NCBI RefSeq assembly: GCF_026712245.1
Contig: NZ_JAPPUY010000002.1
Span: 558,001-622,000 of the forward strand
Length of the DNA stretch: 64,000 nucleotides
Source: Roseateles hydrophilus
GTDB lineage: Bacteria > Pseudomonadota > Gammaproteobacteria > Burkholderiales > Burkholderiaceae_C
Direction of reading: 5' to 3'
Shown: positions 43,804 to 53,304 of the stretch, in pieces
Layout of the letters: every line of letters begins with the position of its first letter
How positions within the stretch are numbered: the first letter of the stretch is position 1
Program-made: the position numbers and the translations under genes
The notes under the pieces: model-generated
What the model saw: only the letters and a program-made list of their open reading frames with translations
Told to the model about the DNA's origin: nothing
Databases searched by the model: none

Positions 43804-45876
43804 ATGTCTGAAGCCGTGGCATCGACGGTCGTGCGCGTGGCGGTGGATGCGCCGCAGCACAGCGGCCTGAACGCCCCGCTTGACTATGCGAGTGAGCAGG
43901 CGCTCGCCTCCGGCACGCTGGTTCGCGTGCCGCTGGGCAAACGCGAGTTGTTGGGCGTCGTCTGGCCCGGCGAGGCGCTGGGCGAGCCGGCGGTGGCGCT
44001 GCGGCCCGTGGCGGCGGTGTTTGCCGGCCTGCGGCCGCTGGGGGCGGATTGGTGCCGATTGCTGGATTTTGCGGCCGGCTACTACCAGCGCAGCGTGGGT
44101 GAGCTGGCCAGTGCCGTGCTGCCCCCGCAACTGCGCGAGCTGTCGCCCGACCAATTGGCGGCGCGGCTGCGCAAGCTGGAGAAGAAGAAGGCGGGGGCCG
44201 CTGCGTCGACACCGGTCAAGCCCGAGCTGGCGCCCGAACAGGCCGAGGCGGTCGCGCGCATCCAGGCGCAACTGGCGGCTGCCGCGCCCAAGCCGCAGCT
44301 GCTGTTCGGCGTGACCGGCAGCGGCAAGACCGAGGTCTACCTGCGCGCTGCTGAGGCCGCACTCGCGGCCGGCCGCCAGGTGCTGGTGCTGGTGCCCGAG
44401 ATCAACCTGACGCCGCAGTTGGAGGCGCGCTTCACGGAACGCTTCGCGGCCCTGTTGCCGCAGCCGCTGGCCATCGTGTCGCTGCACAGCGCGTTGACGC
44501 CCGCCCAGCGGCTGCAGAACTGGCTGGCGGCCCACCTGGGCCAGGCGCGCCTCGTGCTGGGCACGCGGCTGGCGGTGTTTGCGTCGCTGCCGGACCTCGG
44601 GCTCATCGTCGTCGACGAGGAGCACGACCCGTCCTACAAGCAGCAGGACGGCGCCCGCTACTCGGCGCGCGACCTGGCCGTGTGGCGTGCACACGACCTG
44701 AAGGTGCCGGTCGTGCTGGGCTCGGCCACGCCGTCGCTGGAAAGCTGGCAGCACGCCGAGAGCGGGCGTTACGAACGCCTGACGCTGGCCGCCCGCATCG
44801 GCGGCGGCGCCTTGCCGCGCGTGAAGCTGTTCGACATGAAGGCGCTGCCCGCCACGGCCGGCGTGACGACGGCGCTGACCGCGCCGCTGCTGGCCGAATT
44901 GAAGGCGCGGCTGGAGCGCGGCGAGCAGAGCTTGGTGTTCCTGAACCGGCGTGGCTACGCGCCCGTGCTGCACTGCGGCGAATGCCAGTGGAAGAGCGAC
45001 TGCCCGCACTGCAGCGCCTGGCGCGTGTTCCACAAGCGCGACCGCACGCTGCGCTGCCACCACTGCGGCTTCACCGAGCGCGTGCCCAGCGCCTGTCCCA
45101 ACTGCGGCAACCACGACATCGCGCCGATCGGCCGGGGCACCGAGCGGCTGGAGGAGCAGCTTGCCGAGGCGCTGCCCGGCGCCCGGGTGCTGCGCATCGA
45201 CGCCGACTCCACGCGCCGCAAGGGCGAGCTGGAGGCGCAGCTGCAGGCCGTGCACGACGGCGAGGTCGACATCCTCGTCGGCACGCAGATGATCACCAAG
45301 GGCCACGACTTCCGGCGCATCCGCTTTGTCGCGGCGGTGAACCCGGACGGCGCGCTGTTCAGCAGCGACTTCCGCGCGCCCGAGCGGCTGTTCGCGCTGC
45401 TGATGCAGGCCGGCGGCCGCGCCGGGCGCGATGCCGCGGGGGAATCGCCCAGCGAGATGTGGGTGCAGACCTGGCACCGCGATCACGCGCTGTACCAGGC
45501 CCTGGCGCGGCACGACTACGTGCGCTTCGCCAAGACCCAGCTCGACGAGCGTCGCTCGGCCAGCCTGCCGCCGTTCTCGCATCTGGCCCTGCTGCGCGCC
45601 GAGGCGCGCACGGCGGAGGCCGCGAAGGCGTTTCTGGATGCCGCGGCGGGCCTGCTGCAGGACGACGGCGTGCTGATCTACCCACCCGTGCCGCACGCCG
45701 TGGCGCGCGTGGCCGATGTGGAGCGCATGCAGATGCTGGTGGAGGCTGGCCAGCGCGGGCGGCTGCAGGCCTTCCTGCGCGCCTGGGTGCCGGCGTTGAT
45801 CGCGCTGAAACGCGAACGGCCCGAATTCCGGGCCGTGCTGAGGTGGGCGGTCGACGTGGACCCGCTGGCGATCTAG
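43804..45876 (+). CDS. priA: Primosomal protein N' (replication restart helicase)
   Basis: 690 residues. DEAH-type helicase with GVTGSGKTEVYLRA (Walker A), VVDEEHDPSYKQ (Walker B), and the PriA zinc-binding insert of paired cysteines (CGECQWKSDCPHC, LRCHHCG, CPNCG), then LVGTQMITKGHDF and QAGGRAGRD motifs. The N-terminal DNA-binding domain is present. PriA reloads the replicative helicase at collapsed forks. Confidence 0.97.
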   Translation: MSEAVASTVVRVAVDAPQHSGLNAPLDYASEQALASGTLVRVPLGKRELLGVVWPGEALGEPAVALRPVAAVFAGLRPLGADWCRLLDFAAGYYQRSVGELASAVLPPQLRELSPDQLAARLRKLEKKKAGAAASTPVKPELAPEQAEAVARIQAQLAAAAPKPQLLFGVTGSGKTEVYLRAAEAALAAGRQVLVLVPEINLTPQLEARFTERFAALLPQPLAIVSLHSALTPAQRLQNWLAAHLGQARLVLGTRLAVFASLPDLGLIVVDEEHDPSYKQQDGARYSARDLAVWRAHDLKVPVVLGSATPSLESWQHAESGRYERLTLAARIGGGALPRVKLFDMKALPATAGVTTALTAPLLAELKARLERGEQSLVFLNRRGYAPVLHCGECQWKSDCPHCSAWRVFHKRDRTLRCHHCGFTERVPSACPNCGNHDIAPIGRGTERLEEQLAEALPGARVLRIDADSTRRKGELEAQLQAVHDGEVDILVGTQMITKGHDFRRIRFVAAVNPDGALFSSDFRAPERLFALLMQAGGRAGRDAAGESPSEMWVQTWHRDHALYQALARHDYVRFAKTQLDERRSASLPPFSHLALLRAEARTAEAAKAFLDAAAGLLQDDGVLIYPPVPHAVARVADVERMQMLVEAGQRGRLQAFLRAWVPALIALKRERPEFRAVLRWAVDVDPLAI

Positions 45877-45883
45877 CGTGGGT

Positions 45884-46240
45884 TCAGCGGCGCGGCAACG
45901 TGCTGGACAGGGCGCTGGCGCGACGCTGTTGTTCCTGGCGGCGCAGCCAGCGGCTGACCGGGCGGAACGCCGCAAAGCCTGCCACGCCCAGCACCAGCAG
46001 CCATTGGCCGGGCTCGACGGCCGCGCTCAGCGCGTCGAAGTCCGGGTTGACCGCGGTGTGGCCCCCATCCGTCCAGGCGCCCGCCTCGCGCGCGCCCGGC
46101 AGGTTGGTCGCGCTCATCCGGCCGGCGTCCGCCATCACGGCGACCGTGTGCTCAGCCCGGGTCTGGGGTTCGCGGGCGGCAGAGGCCTGCGCGGTGGCGG
46201 CCAGAGCGACAAGAGCGGCAGCAAGGAACAGTGATTTCAT
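45884..46240 (-). CDS. Small exported protein with C-terminal membrane anchor, unknown function
   Basis: 118 residues. Signal peptide to about residue 20 (TAQASA), a polar middle, and a C-terminal hydrophobic helix preceded by EPG and followed by an Arg cluster (EPGQWLLVLGVAGFAAF then SRWLRRQEQQRR). This tripartite end recalls the PEP-CTERM sorting signal, but the tail after the helix is longer than usual, so the assignment is tentative. It converges with priA after seven bases. Confidence 0.65.
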   Translation of the reverse strand: MKSLFLAAALVALAATAQASAAREPQTRAEHTVAVMADAGRMSATNLPGAREAGAWTDGGHTAVNPDFDALSAAVEPGQWLLVLGVAGFAAFRPVSRWLRRQEQQRRASALSSTLPRR

Positions 46241-46382
46241 GATGCGGGCTCGCCGTGGGCGTAAGTTCTGCGACGGATTGTTCCCAGCCTAGCGTGGCGG
46301 AGTTGTGAAGACTTCACGCGCCTGAGGGGGCCCCCCCGCGAATGGGCGAGCCGGCCTTGACCATGATCTATGGCGCTGTCGC

Positions 46383-48443
46383 TCAGGGCGTGGGTTTGTC
46401 GTCCCGCGCTGCGGCTTTGGCCGCCAACTCGGCCCGCATGCGCTTGAGCTTCTCGCGCGGGTCCTCGCGGCCGCTTTCCTCGTGCAGCTTCATCTCGGCC
46501 AGAAAGCGGCTGGGGATGCCCACCACCGTGTCGCGGCCCTTCTTGCGCCGGCGCAGCGTGGAGACGGCCAGCGTCGTGCGCGCCCGCGTGATGCCCACGT
46601 ACATCAGCCGTCGCTCCTCCTCCAGCGCCTCGGCGGTCAGCTCGACCTCCTCGCGCTTGAAGGGCAGCAGCCCCTCGTTCACGCCGACCAGCACCACATG
46701 CGGCCACTCCAGGCCCTTGGACGCGTGCAGCGTCGTCAGCGTCACCTGGTCCTGCTCATCCCCACGCTCGGCCAGCGACAGGATGACGGAGATCGTCTGG
46801 GCCACATCCAGCACGCTTTGCTTGGGCTCGGTGAAGCTGACGCCGCCTTCCTCGCTCTGCTGGCCGCCGCAGCGCTTGGACACCCAGTCGACGAAGTCGA
46901 GCACATTGCCCCAGCGCGCTTGGGCGACCTTCTCGTTTTCTTCGTTGTCGACGAGGTGCTGCTCGTAGCCGATGTCCTTGAGCCACTCCATCAGCATCGC
47001 GTGCGCGGCGGTGTGGCCTTCGGTGTGCCGGGCCTTGTGCTGCAGCTCGTTCACGGCACGGCCGAACTCGTGCAGGCTGTCCAGCCCGCGCTTGGTAACG
47101 GCGGTGGCCAGGCTTTCGGAGAACAACGCCTCGAACATGCTGCACTTCCACTGCGCAGAGAAGGTGCTCAGCGCCCCCAGCGTCGTGTGGCCGATGCCGC
47201 GTTTGGGCGTGGTCACGGCGCGCAGGAAAGCCGGGTCGTCGTCCTGGTTCACCAGCAGGCGCAGCCAGGCGCACAGGTCCTTGATTTCGGCCTTGTCGAA
47301 GAAGCTCTGTCCGCCGGACACCTTGTACGGGATCTGCGCGCGGCGCAGCGCCTGCTCGAACACGCGCGCCTGGTGGTTGGCGCGGTACAGGATGGCGAAG
47401 TCCTTGAAGGCCGGCCCCTTGCCGTCGGCGCGCAGCTGCTGGATGCGGGCCACGGCGCGCTCGGCCTCGTGCTCCTCGCCGTCGGCCTCCAGCAGCGTGA
47501 TGGGCTCGCCGTCGCCGTACTCGCTCCATAGCTTCTTCTGGAACAGCTTGGGGTTCAGCGCGATGACGTTGTTGGCCGCGCGCAGGATGGCGCCGGTGGA
47601 GCGGTAGTTCTGCTCCAGCGGGATGACCTTCAGCGCCGGGTAGTCGGTGGGCAGCTTCTTGAGGTTCTCGATCGTTGCGCCGCGCCAGCCGTAGATGGAC
47701 TGGTCGTCATCGCCCACGGCCGTGAACATGCCGCGCTCGCCCACCAGCGCCTTCAGCAACTCGTACTGCACGGCGTTGGTGTCCTGGTACTCGTCCACCA
47801 GCACGTAGCGCAGCTTGTTCTGCCACTTCTCGCGCGCCTCGGCGTCGGTGGTCAGCAGCTTCAGCGGCAGCGTGATGAGGTCGTCGAAGTCGACGGCCTG
47901 GTAGGCGGCCAGGCGCTCCTGGTAGCGCATCATGACGGCGGCGGCCGCGCGCTCGTCGTCGTCAGCTGCGATCTGTGCGGCCTGCAACGGGCCGATGCCG
48001 TTGTTCTTCCACAGCGAGATCGTCCACTGCCAGCGCTGGGCCTGCTTGGCGTCGGTCGTGCCGCCGGCATCCTTCAGCACGTTGAGCACGTCATCGCTGT
48101 CGAGGATGGAGAACTGCTCCTTCAGCCCCAGGCGCGTGCCTTCCTCGCGCAGCAGGCGCACACCCAGGCTGTGGAACGTGGAGATGGCCAGGTCCTTGGC
48201 TGCGCGGTTGCCGACCAGGTGCTTGGCCCGTTCGCGCATCTCCTGCGCAGCCTTGTTCGTGAAGGTGATGGCCGCGATCTGGCTGGGTCGGTAGCCCGAG
48301 TGCAGCAATTGCCAGATCTTGGTGGTGATGACGCGCGTCTTGCCCGAGCCGGCCCCGGCGATGACGAGACAGGGGCCGTCCAGGTGGTGGACGGCGGCGA
48401 GCTGGGCCGGGTTGAGGCCAGAGGACGGGGCGGGCGACGACAT
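46383..48443 (-). CDS. rep: ATP-dependent DNA helicase Rep (UvrD family)
   Basis: 686-residue superfamily 1A helicase. Walker A IAGAGSGKTRVIT, motif II VLVDEYQDTN, motif III VGDDDQSIYGWRGA, motif IV EQNYRST and motif VI YVGITRART are all present, and the overall wording matches Rep more than UvrD. Rep moves 3'-5' and clears proteins ahead of forks. The C-terminal basic tail (KLKRMRAELAAKAAARDD) is the region that contacts the replicative helicase in relatives. Confidence 0.95.
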   Translation of the reverse strand: MSSPAPSSGLNPAQLAAVHHLDGPCLVIAGAGSGKTRVITTKIWQLLHSGYRPSQIAAITFTNKAAQEMRERAKHLVGNRAAKDLAISTFHSLGVRLLREEGTRLGLKEQFSILDSDDVLNVLKDAGGTTDAKQAQRWQWTISLWKNNGIGPLQAAQIAADDDERAAAAVMMRYQERLAAYQAVDFDDLITLPLKLLTTDAEAREKWQNKLRYVLVDEYQDTNAVQYELLKALVGERGMFTAVGDDDQSIYGWRGATIENLKKLPTDYPALKVIPLEQNYRSTGAILRAANNVIALNPKLFQKKLWSEYGDGEPITLLEADGEEHEAERAVARIQQLRADGKGPAFKDFAILYRANHQARVFEQALRRAQIPYKVSGGQSFFDKAEIKDLCAWLRLLVNQDDDPAFLRAVTTPKRGIGHTTLGALSTFSAQWKCSMFEALFSESLATAVTKRGLDSLHEFGRAVNELQHKARHTEGHTAAHAMLMEWLKDIGYEQHLVDNEENEKVAQARWGNVLDFVDWVSKRCGGQQSEEGGVSFTEPKQSVLDVAQTISVILSLAERGDEQDQVTLTTLHASKGLEWPHVVLVGVNEGLLPFKREEVELTAEALEEERRLMYVGITRARTTLAVSTLRRRKKGRDTVVGIPSRFLAEMKLHEESGREDPREKLKRMRAELAAKAAARDDKPTP

Positions 48444-48485
48444 GCGGTGCGCATTGTCATCGGGCCGCGTGCGACCCGCGCGGTT

Positions 48486-51083
48486 TCAGGCCACGCGGGC
48501 CACGCCCTCGCCCGGCAGCGCCCGCAGGCCCAGCCCCAGCAGCAGCAGCGTGAAGAAGATGAAGCCGATGCGCGGCGCGTCCAGCAGGCTGTCGAAGGCG
48601 CCGACCGTGGCAAAGCCGATCAGCGCGGCCACGATGGCGGGTGCCAGCGGGTGGTCACGCCCGCGGCCGAACGACAGGCGCGCGAGCACCAACGCCACCG
48701 CCGATCCCAGCAGCGCCAGCCCCAGCAGCCCTTGCTCGAACAACACGTGCAGCGCGGCGTTCTTCATGTGCCACGGGAGGTGATGGCGGTCGCTGCTGAA
48801 GAACCAGTGCGCCATCTCGCGGTTGAAGTCGCCATTGGTCAGCAGGGCGCGGCCCTGGGCGTCGTGCAGCGCGATGCGGCTGATGTCCACGCGACCGCCG
48901 CGTGCGTCCAGCGACATCGAGAACGTCACGAAGCGTGACGCCCACCAGTCGCCGCCCATGGCTTGCACGGCGGGGATGTCAAAGGTCTGTGTCTGCCAGT
49001 CGCCCGCGCGCTGAGGGTCGGCTCCCTCGGCCCGTAGCGGCTTGAGCAAAGGCGCGGTGCTGTGGCAGTTGTCCGGGTAGATGAGGTTGCGTTCGCAGAT
49101 CTCGAGCACGAGGACGGCATCGCTCGCCGTGCGGCTCACCAGCGTGACCTTGGCGACACCGGGGGCAGGCGCGGCGATGCGCTGGCTGACACGGAACAGC
49201 TCGCCGCGCCCCAGCATGTGCTTGCCCGACGTCAGTGCCAGGTAGGCCTCGCCCTCGTCGGTGCGCAGCCGGTAGTCGCCGATGCGGGCCTCGTCGGCGC
49301 CCTCGTAGAAGTTGGCCGCCACAAAGCGGCCGGTGCCGCGCCCCAGCAGCCACTGCTCCGGGCCGTGCAGCAGACGCAGCCCCTCGCGCCAGTGCGTCAG
49401 GCGGAACAGGCCGTCTTCCTTCCACGTCGCAACACGGTCGCGCAGATAGGCGCCGCCACCCAGTGCGGCCACCACGGCCATCACCAGCAGCAACCCCGCA
49501 GCCAGCAGGGCTTGCTTGCGCCAGGCCGCCGACGCTGTGGCCCCGCTGTGCTGCAGCGGCCACAGGCGCGGCTCCAGCAGCATGGCCGACCACACCCCGC
49601 CCAGCGCCAGGCCCGCGGCCATGGACGTCCAGCGGCCCGTGGTGCCGCCCCAGTAGTCCGCCACGATCACCATGGTGGACAGCAGCCAGAACCAGCTTGC
49701 CGTCACCAGCAGCACATAGACCGGGCGCGTCTGCCCCGGCACGTCCCGCCAGCGCAGCGCGGCGCAGCACAGCAGCGCGACGACGTTCAGCACATAGGCC
49801 GCCTTGGGCACCGCCACCGACAGCGCCCAGCTCGCCCCGCCCAGCAGCAGCGCCAGCACGGCGCCCATCAGCACGGCCGTCAGGCGCTGGCCCAGGCTGG
49901 GGCGCCACAAGCTGGCGGGCATGACCAGCAGCATGACCATGACGAAGAACAGTGCGATCAGGCCGCGGTAGCCGCCGCCCGTGAACACCAAGGTGGCGGC
50001 CAGCGCGAACGCGGCGGCCATGGCCAGCGCGCCCAGCTTGGCGAGCTGCGGCAGCGGCGCGTCCACCGTGCCCAGCGTGCTGTCCAGATGGCTGCTCTCC
50101 GGCCCCGAGCCGGCGGCGCGCCGGCGCTGCGCATCGGCCAGCAGCACCAGGGGCACGATCATCAGCGGCAGCGCGAGGTACACGCCGCGCGAGAACGTCG
50201 TCAGCACCGCATAGGCCGCCAGCAGCACGATGGCCAACCCGGCGGCAAACCACCAGGGTGAACGCGTGCGCAGCAGCGCCAGCAGTGCGAACGGCAGCGT
50301 CATGACGAGGAAGCCGTCCAGCGCCGCGCCGCCCACATGCATCTCCCAAAACAGCGCGGTGGTGCGGTAGTCGGTCGAGAAGTCCAGCAGCCCCGTGTAG
50401 GCCAGCCGCTCCCACAGCGCAGCGGCACTGCCGGCGGCCAACGCCACCACCAAGCCGAGCAGCAGCCCGCGCGAAAAGCCGCGCGGCCGCGCCGCGGCGG
50501 CGGCCGTCCACAGCGGCAGCAGCGCCAGCGCCAGGAACAGCGCCTTGCCGTTGCGCACCGAGTTCATGGGCTCGTGATAGCCGTGGAACCAGCCCAAGGC
50601 AATGCCGCCGGCATCCGCGAAGCCGCGCCACATGCCCAGCAGTGCCGATGCGGCCAGGGCCATGATCAGCAGCAGCACCGCAGGCGAATACAGCAGCCCG
50701 TGGCGCCAGGCCGGCGCGCGGTCGCGGGCATTGAGCTGCACTGCATAAGCCAGATAGCCGCCGCAGCCGCAGGCAGTCACCAGCAGGTCCAGTTCCTCGA
50801 AGCTGATCCAGCCGGTCCAGGGCGCCAGGCCGATCAGCGGCAGCGGTGCCAGCAGCAAGGCCGGCGACTTCACCCACAGCACGGCGCCCGCAGCGGCGGC
50901 CAGGCCCCAGGCCACGACGGCCAGTGGGCCCGACAGCGGGTGATGGCGGGCCAGCTCAACCCCGACAACGCCCAGCACCACGCCGGCCAGCAGGGCCAGG
51001 ATTTGCTGCCAGCTTGCCGGGCGGCTCAGGCGCAGCGCGCCCAGGCCGAACAGCCCGGGCTGTGGGTGACCCGCGGCGGCCAT
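48486..51083 (-). CDS. Large membrane protein, O-antigen ligase-like (Wzy_C family)
   Basis: 865 residues with about 14 hydrophobic helices in the first 560 residues, including a LTTFSRGVYLALPLMIVPLV segment whose Arg-Gly-containing turn (FSRG) is typical of WaaL/Wzy polymerases and ligases. A periplasmic region of about 230 residues (about 575-795) follows, containing a predicted beta-sandwich (VDISRIALHDAQGRALLTNGD), and three more helices end the protein. The precise role (polysaccharide polymerisation, ligation or protein glycosylation) cannot be told. It is not part of a visible polysaccharide cluster here. Confidence 0.75.
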   Translation of the reverse strand: MAAAGHPQPGLFGLGALRLSRPASWQQILALLAGVVLGVVGVELARHHPLSGPLAVVAWGLAAAAGAVLWVKSPALLLAPLPLIGLAPWTGWISFEELDLLVTACGCGGYLAYAVQLNARDRAPAWRHGLLYSPAVLLLIMALAASALLGMWRGFADAGGIALGWFHGYHEPMNSVRNGKALFLALALLPLWTAAAAARPRGFSRGLLLGLVVALAAGSAAALWERLAYTGLLDFSTDYRTTALFWEMHVGGAALDGFLVMTLPFALLALLRTRSPWWFAAGLAIVLLAAYAVLTTFSRGVYLALPLMIVPLVLLADAQRRRAAGSGPESSHLDSTLGTVDAPLPQLAKLGALAMAAAFALAATLVFTGGGYRGLIALFFVMVMLLVMPASLWRPSLGQRLTAVLMGAVLALLLGGASWALSVAVPKAAYVLNVVALLCCAALRWRDVPGQTRPVYVLLVTASWFWLLSTMVIVADYWGGTTGRWTSMAAGLALGGVWSAMLLEPRLWPLQHSGATASAAWRKQALLAAGLLLVMAVVAALGGGAYLRDRVATWKEDGLFRLTHWREGLRLLHGPEQWLLGRGTGRFVAANFYEGADEARIGDYRLRTDEGEAYLALTSGKHMLGRGELFRVSQRIAAPAPGVAKVTLVSRTASDAVLVLEICERNLIYPDNCHSTAPLLKPLRAEGADPQRAGDWQTQTFDIPAVQAMGGDWWASRFVTFSMSLDARGGRVDISRIALHDAQGRALLTNGDFNREMAHWFFSSDRHHLPWHMKNAALHVLFEQGLLGLALLGSAVALVLARLSFGRGRDHPLAPAIVAALIGFATVGAFDSLLDAPRIGFIFFTLLLLGLGLRALPGEGVARVA

Positions 51084-51241
51084 CAGTGGGCGCGCGCCAC
51101 CGGGCGGTGCGCAGATGTCAGCGGTGCGGAAAGCCGCGGGGAGCGGGCCATGGGAGCCTCCGGGTTTGGGGGCCGCATTGTTGCCCAGTGCTGCGTGGCG
51201 GGCATCCCGACAAGCCCGGCCCGTGCGCCGGCTTCAGTGGC

Positions 51242-52189
51242 TCAGGGCGACTGCGGACGCAGCCAGCGCTTCCACCAGGGCAGCTGATCCCGGGCCGCGC
51301 GCGTGCGGCCGGCCAGCGCACTGCGCTTGGGCGCCTGGCCCAGCCATTCGCGCAGTTCGTCGGCCAGGCTCTCGGCGCCCCGCGTGCGCAGCTCGGGCGC
51401 TTCCGCCATCGTTGCGCGCAGCAGCGCGTCCAGCTGCAGTTGCAGCCGCTCGCTGAGGCGGGGCCACTGGTCGGCCGAGCTGCCGCGCATCGGCGCCAGG
51501 CCCCGTGGCGTGTCTTCCCAGCCGCAGATCAGCACGCGGGCAAAGGCGCCCAGGCCGTAGACCTCGCTGGCCAGGCTGGGCGGCGCACCGTCGCGGCGCT
51601 CCGGCGCCGTGAAGGCCGGGGCGGCGCCCAGGCTGAGGCCGCGGTCGAAGGGGTCGGTGGGGTCGGGGATGCGGGCCAGCCCCAGGCCCATCAGCCGCAC
51701 GTTGCCGTCGGCGTCCAGCCAGATCATGGCCGGGTCCAGCTCGGCCAGCAGCCAGCCCTGCTGGTGGGCCGAGCGCAGTGCCTCGCACAGCTGCACCAGC
51801 AGTTCGATGCGCTGGCGCAGGCTGAGCTGGTGCAGCTGCGGCAGCAGCGGCTCGCCGTGCGAGCCCTCAATGATGAGGTAGGGGTGGGCGTCGGGCGTGA
51901 CGCCGCTGTCGCTGGGCACGGCGATGTGCGGGTGCTGCAGCGAGGCAAGGTCGCCGGCCTGGTCGGCATAACGCAGCATGACGCCGGCGCCCTGGTCGCT
52001 GCGGTCCAGCACCAGCACGGCCGCCTTCTGCTCGGCGGCGCGCCCGTGGTGCGCGCTGTACCACTGGCCGGCATGTGCCTGCTCGCCGTCGGGCAGGGGC
52101 TTCTCCAGCCGCCAGACGCCGAGTGCCTGGCCTTCGTCCAGCGGAGCGGCGGCGGCAGGGGGCGGCAAAGACAGGTTGGGCATGCGCAT
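51242..52189 (-). CDS. Protein-kinase-like protein lacking catalytic residues (pseudokinase)
   Basis: About 315 residues. The fold is recognised from subdomains such as SLQHPHIAVP, PYLIIEG, LRQRIELLVQLCEALRSAH, and the APE helix AFTAPERRDG followed by SEVYGLGAFARVL. The HRD-type loop reads LLAELDPAMIWLDADGNV (normally HRDLKPxNIL) and the DFG position is MGLG, so the catalytic Asp, Lys, Asn and metal-binding Asp are all replaced; the ATP-binding Lys in AAVLVLDRS is also absent. It is likely a scaffold or sensor. A GTG codon one position upstream is an alternative start. Divergent from the AEC transporter. Confidence 0.75.
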   Translation of the reverse strand: MRMPNLSLPPPAAAAPLDEGQALGVWRLEKPLPDGEQAHAGQWYSAHHGRAAEQKAAVLVLDRSDQGAGVMLRYADQAGDLASLQHPHIAVPSDSGVTPDAHPYLIIEGSHGEPLLPQLHQLSLRQRIELLVQLCEALRSAHQQGWLLAELDPAMIWLDADGNVRLMGLGLARIPDPTDPFDRGLSLGAAPAFTAPERRDGAPPSLASEVYGLGAFARVLICGWEDTPRGLAPMRGSSADQWPRLSERLQLQLDALLRATMAEAPELRTRGAESLADELREWLGQAPKRSALAGRTRAARDQLPWWKRWLRPQSP

Positions 52190-52335
52190 CACCGCATATT
52201 AGGGGTGACCCGGAGTCGCCGGCCATCCCCTGCGTGGACGAAGGCGGGGGCGGCGCGCATTCGCTCACGGGGAGGCGCGGGCTCCCGGATACTGCGGCCC
52301 GCACGCCGCTGCCCGTCTGCCCCGCTCGCCTGCGC

Positions 52336-53304
52336 ATGCTTGCCGTCCTTGCCACCACCTTCCCCTTCTTCGCCCTTGTGCTGTGCGGCTGGCTGGCTGC
52401 CCAGCGCGGCTGGTTGCCCGACAGCGCCATCCCTGGCCTGAACGGCTTCGTGCTGTTCTTCGCGCTGCCCTGCCTGCTGTTCCGCTTCGGGCGCGACACG
52501 CCGGTGCTGCAGTTGCTGAACCCGGCGCTGCTGGGCGTGTACCTGGCTGCGGCGCTGGGCCTTGTGTTCCTGACGCTGCGGCTGACGCGTGCGCCGACCG
52601 TGACGATGAAGGACCTGGCGCTGGGCGCGCTGGTGGCCGCGTTTCCCAACACCGGCTTCATGGGCGTGCCGCTGATCGTCGCGCTGCTGGGGCCGCAGGC
52701 CGGTGGCGTGGTCATCAGCACCATCCTGGCCGACCTGTTCGTCACCAGCTCGCTGTGCCTGGCGCTGGCCCAGGCCGGGCCGGGGCTGCGCGCCGAGCGG
52801 GCCGCCTTCGTGCAGGCGCTCAAGGCCGCGGCGTCAAACCCGCTGCCCTGGGCCATCGCGGCGGGCGCACTGGTCGGCACGCTGGGCGTGAGCCTGCCGG
52901 GCCCGCTGAACAAGACCGTGGCCATGCTGGCCGAGGCGGCGTCGCCGGTGGCCTTGTTCACCATTGGCGCCGTGCTCAGCCGCTCCGGCCGCGCCAACCG
53001 GGCCGCCGGCCGCGTGACACCGGTATCGCACTACCTGCCGGTGGCCGCCATCAAGCTGGTGCTGCACCCGGCGCTGGTGTTCGCGCTGGGCAGCGCCGCC
53101 CAGGCGCTGGGCGCACTGCTGACGCCGGGCCAGCTCATCGCGCTGACACTGGCCGCCGCGTTGCCCAGCGCGAGCAATGTGTCGCTGCTGGCCGAGCGCT
53201 ACGGCGCGGACACCGGCCGCATCGCACGCATCATCCTGGCCTCCACCGCGCTGGCCTTCCTGAGCTTCAGTGGCCTGGCGGCGTTGCTGATCCCGGCAGG
53301 CTGA
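52336..53304 (+). CDS. AEC (auxin efflux carrier) family transporter
   Basis: 322 residues with ten hydrophobic helices in two halves; the first half has LNGFVLFFALPCLLFRF and FPNTGFMGVPLIVALLG, hallmark AEC sequences. Bacterial members move organic acids such as malonate or malate. Its last 38 bases overlap the convergent sensor kinase gene. Confidence 0.9.
   Translation: MLAVLATTFPFFALVLCGWLAAQRGWLPDSAIPGLNGFVLFFALPCLLFRFGRDTPVLQLLNPALLGVYLAAALGLVFLTLRLTRAPTVTMKDLALGALVAAFPNTGFMGVPLIVALLGPQAGGVVISTILADLFVTSSLCLALAQAGPGLRAERAAFVQALKAAASNPLPWAIAAGALVGTLGVSLPGPLNKTVAMLAEAASPVALFTIGAVLSRSGRANRAAGRVTPVSHYLPVAAIKLVLHPALVFALGSAAQALGALLTPGQLIALTLAAALPSASNVSLLAERYGADTGRIARIILASTALAFLSFSGLAALLIPAG

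Noticed and set aside
43602-43811. Short open frame between hemE and priA
   Set aside because: No ribosome site, no motif, and it spans the DnaA-box hairpin.
43747-45975. 742-codon minus-strand frame opposite priA
   Set aside because: Antisense shadow of priA, which has complete helicase and zinc motifs.
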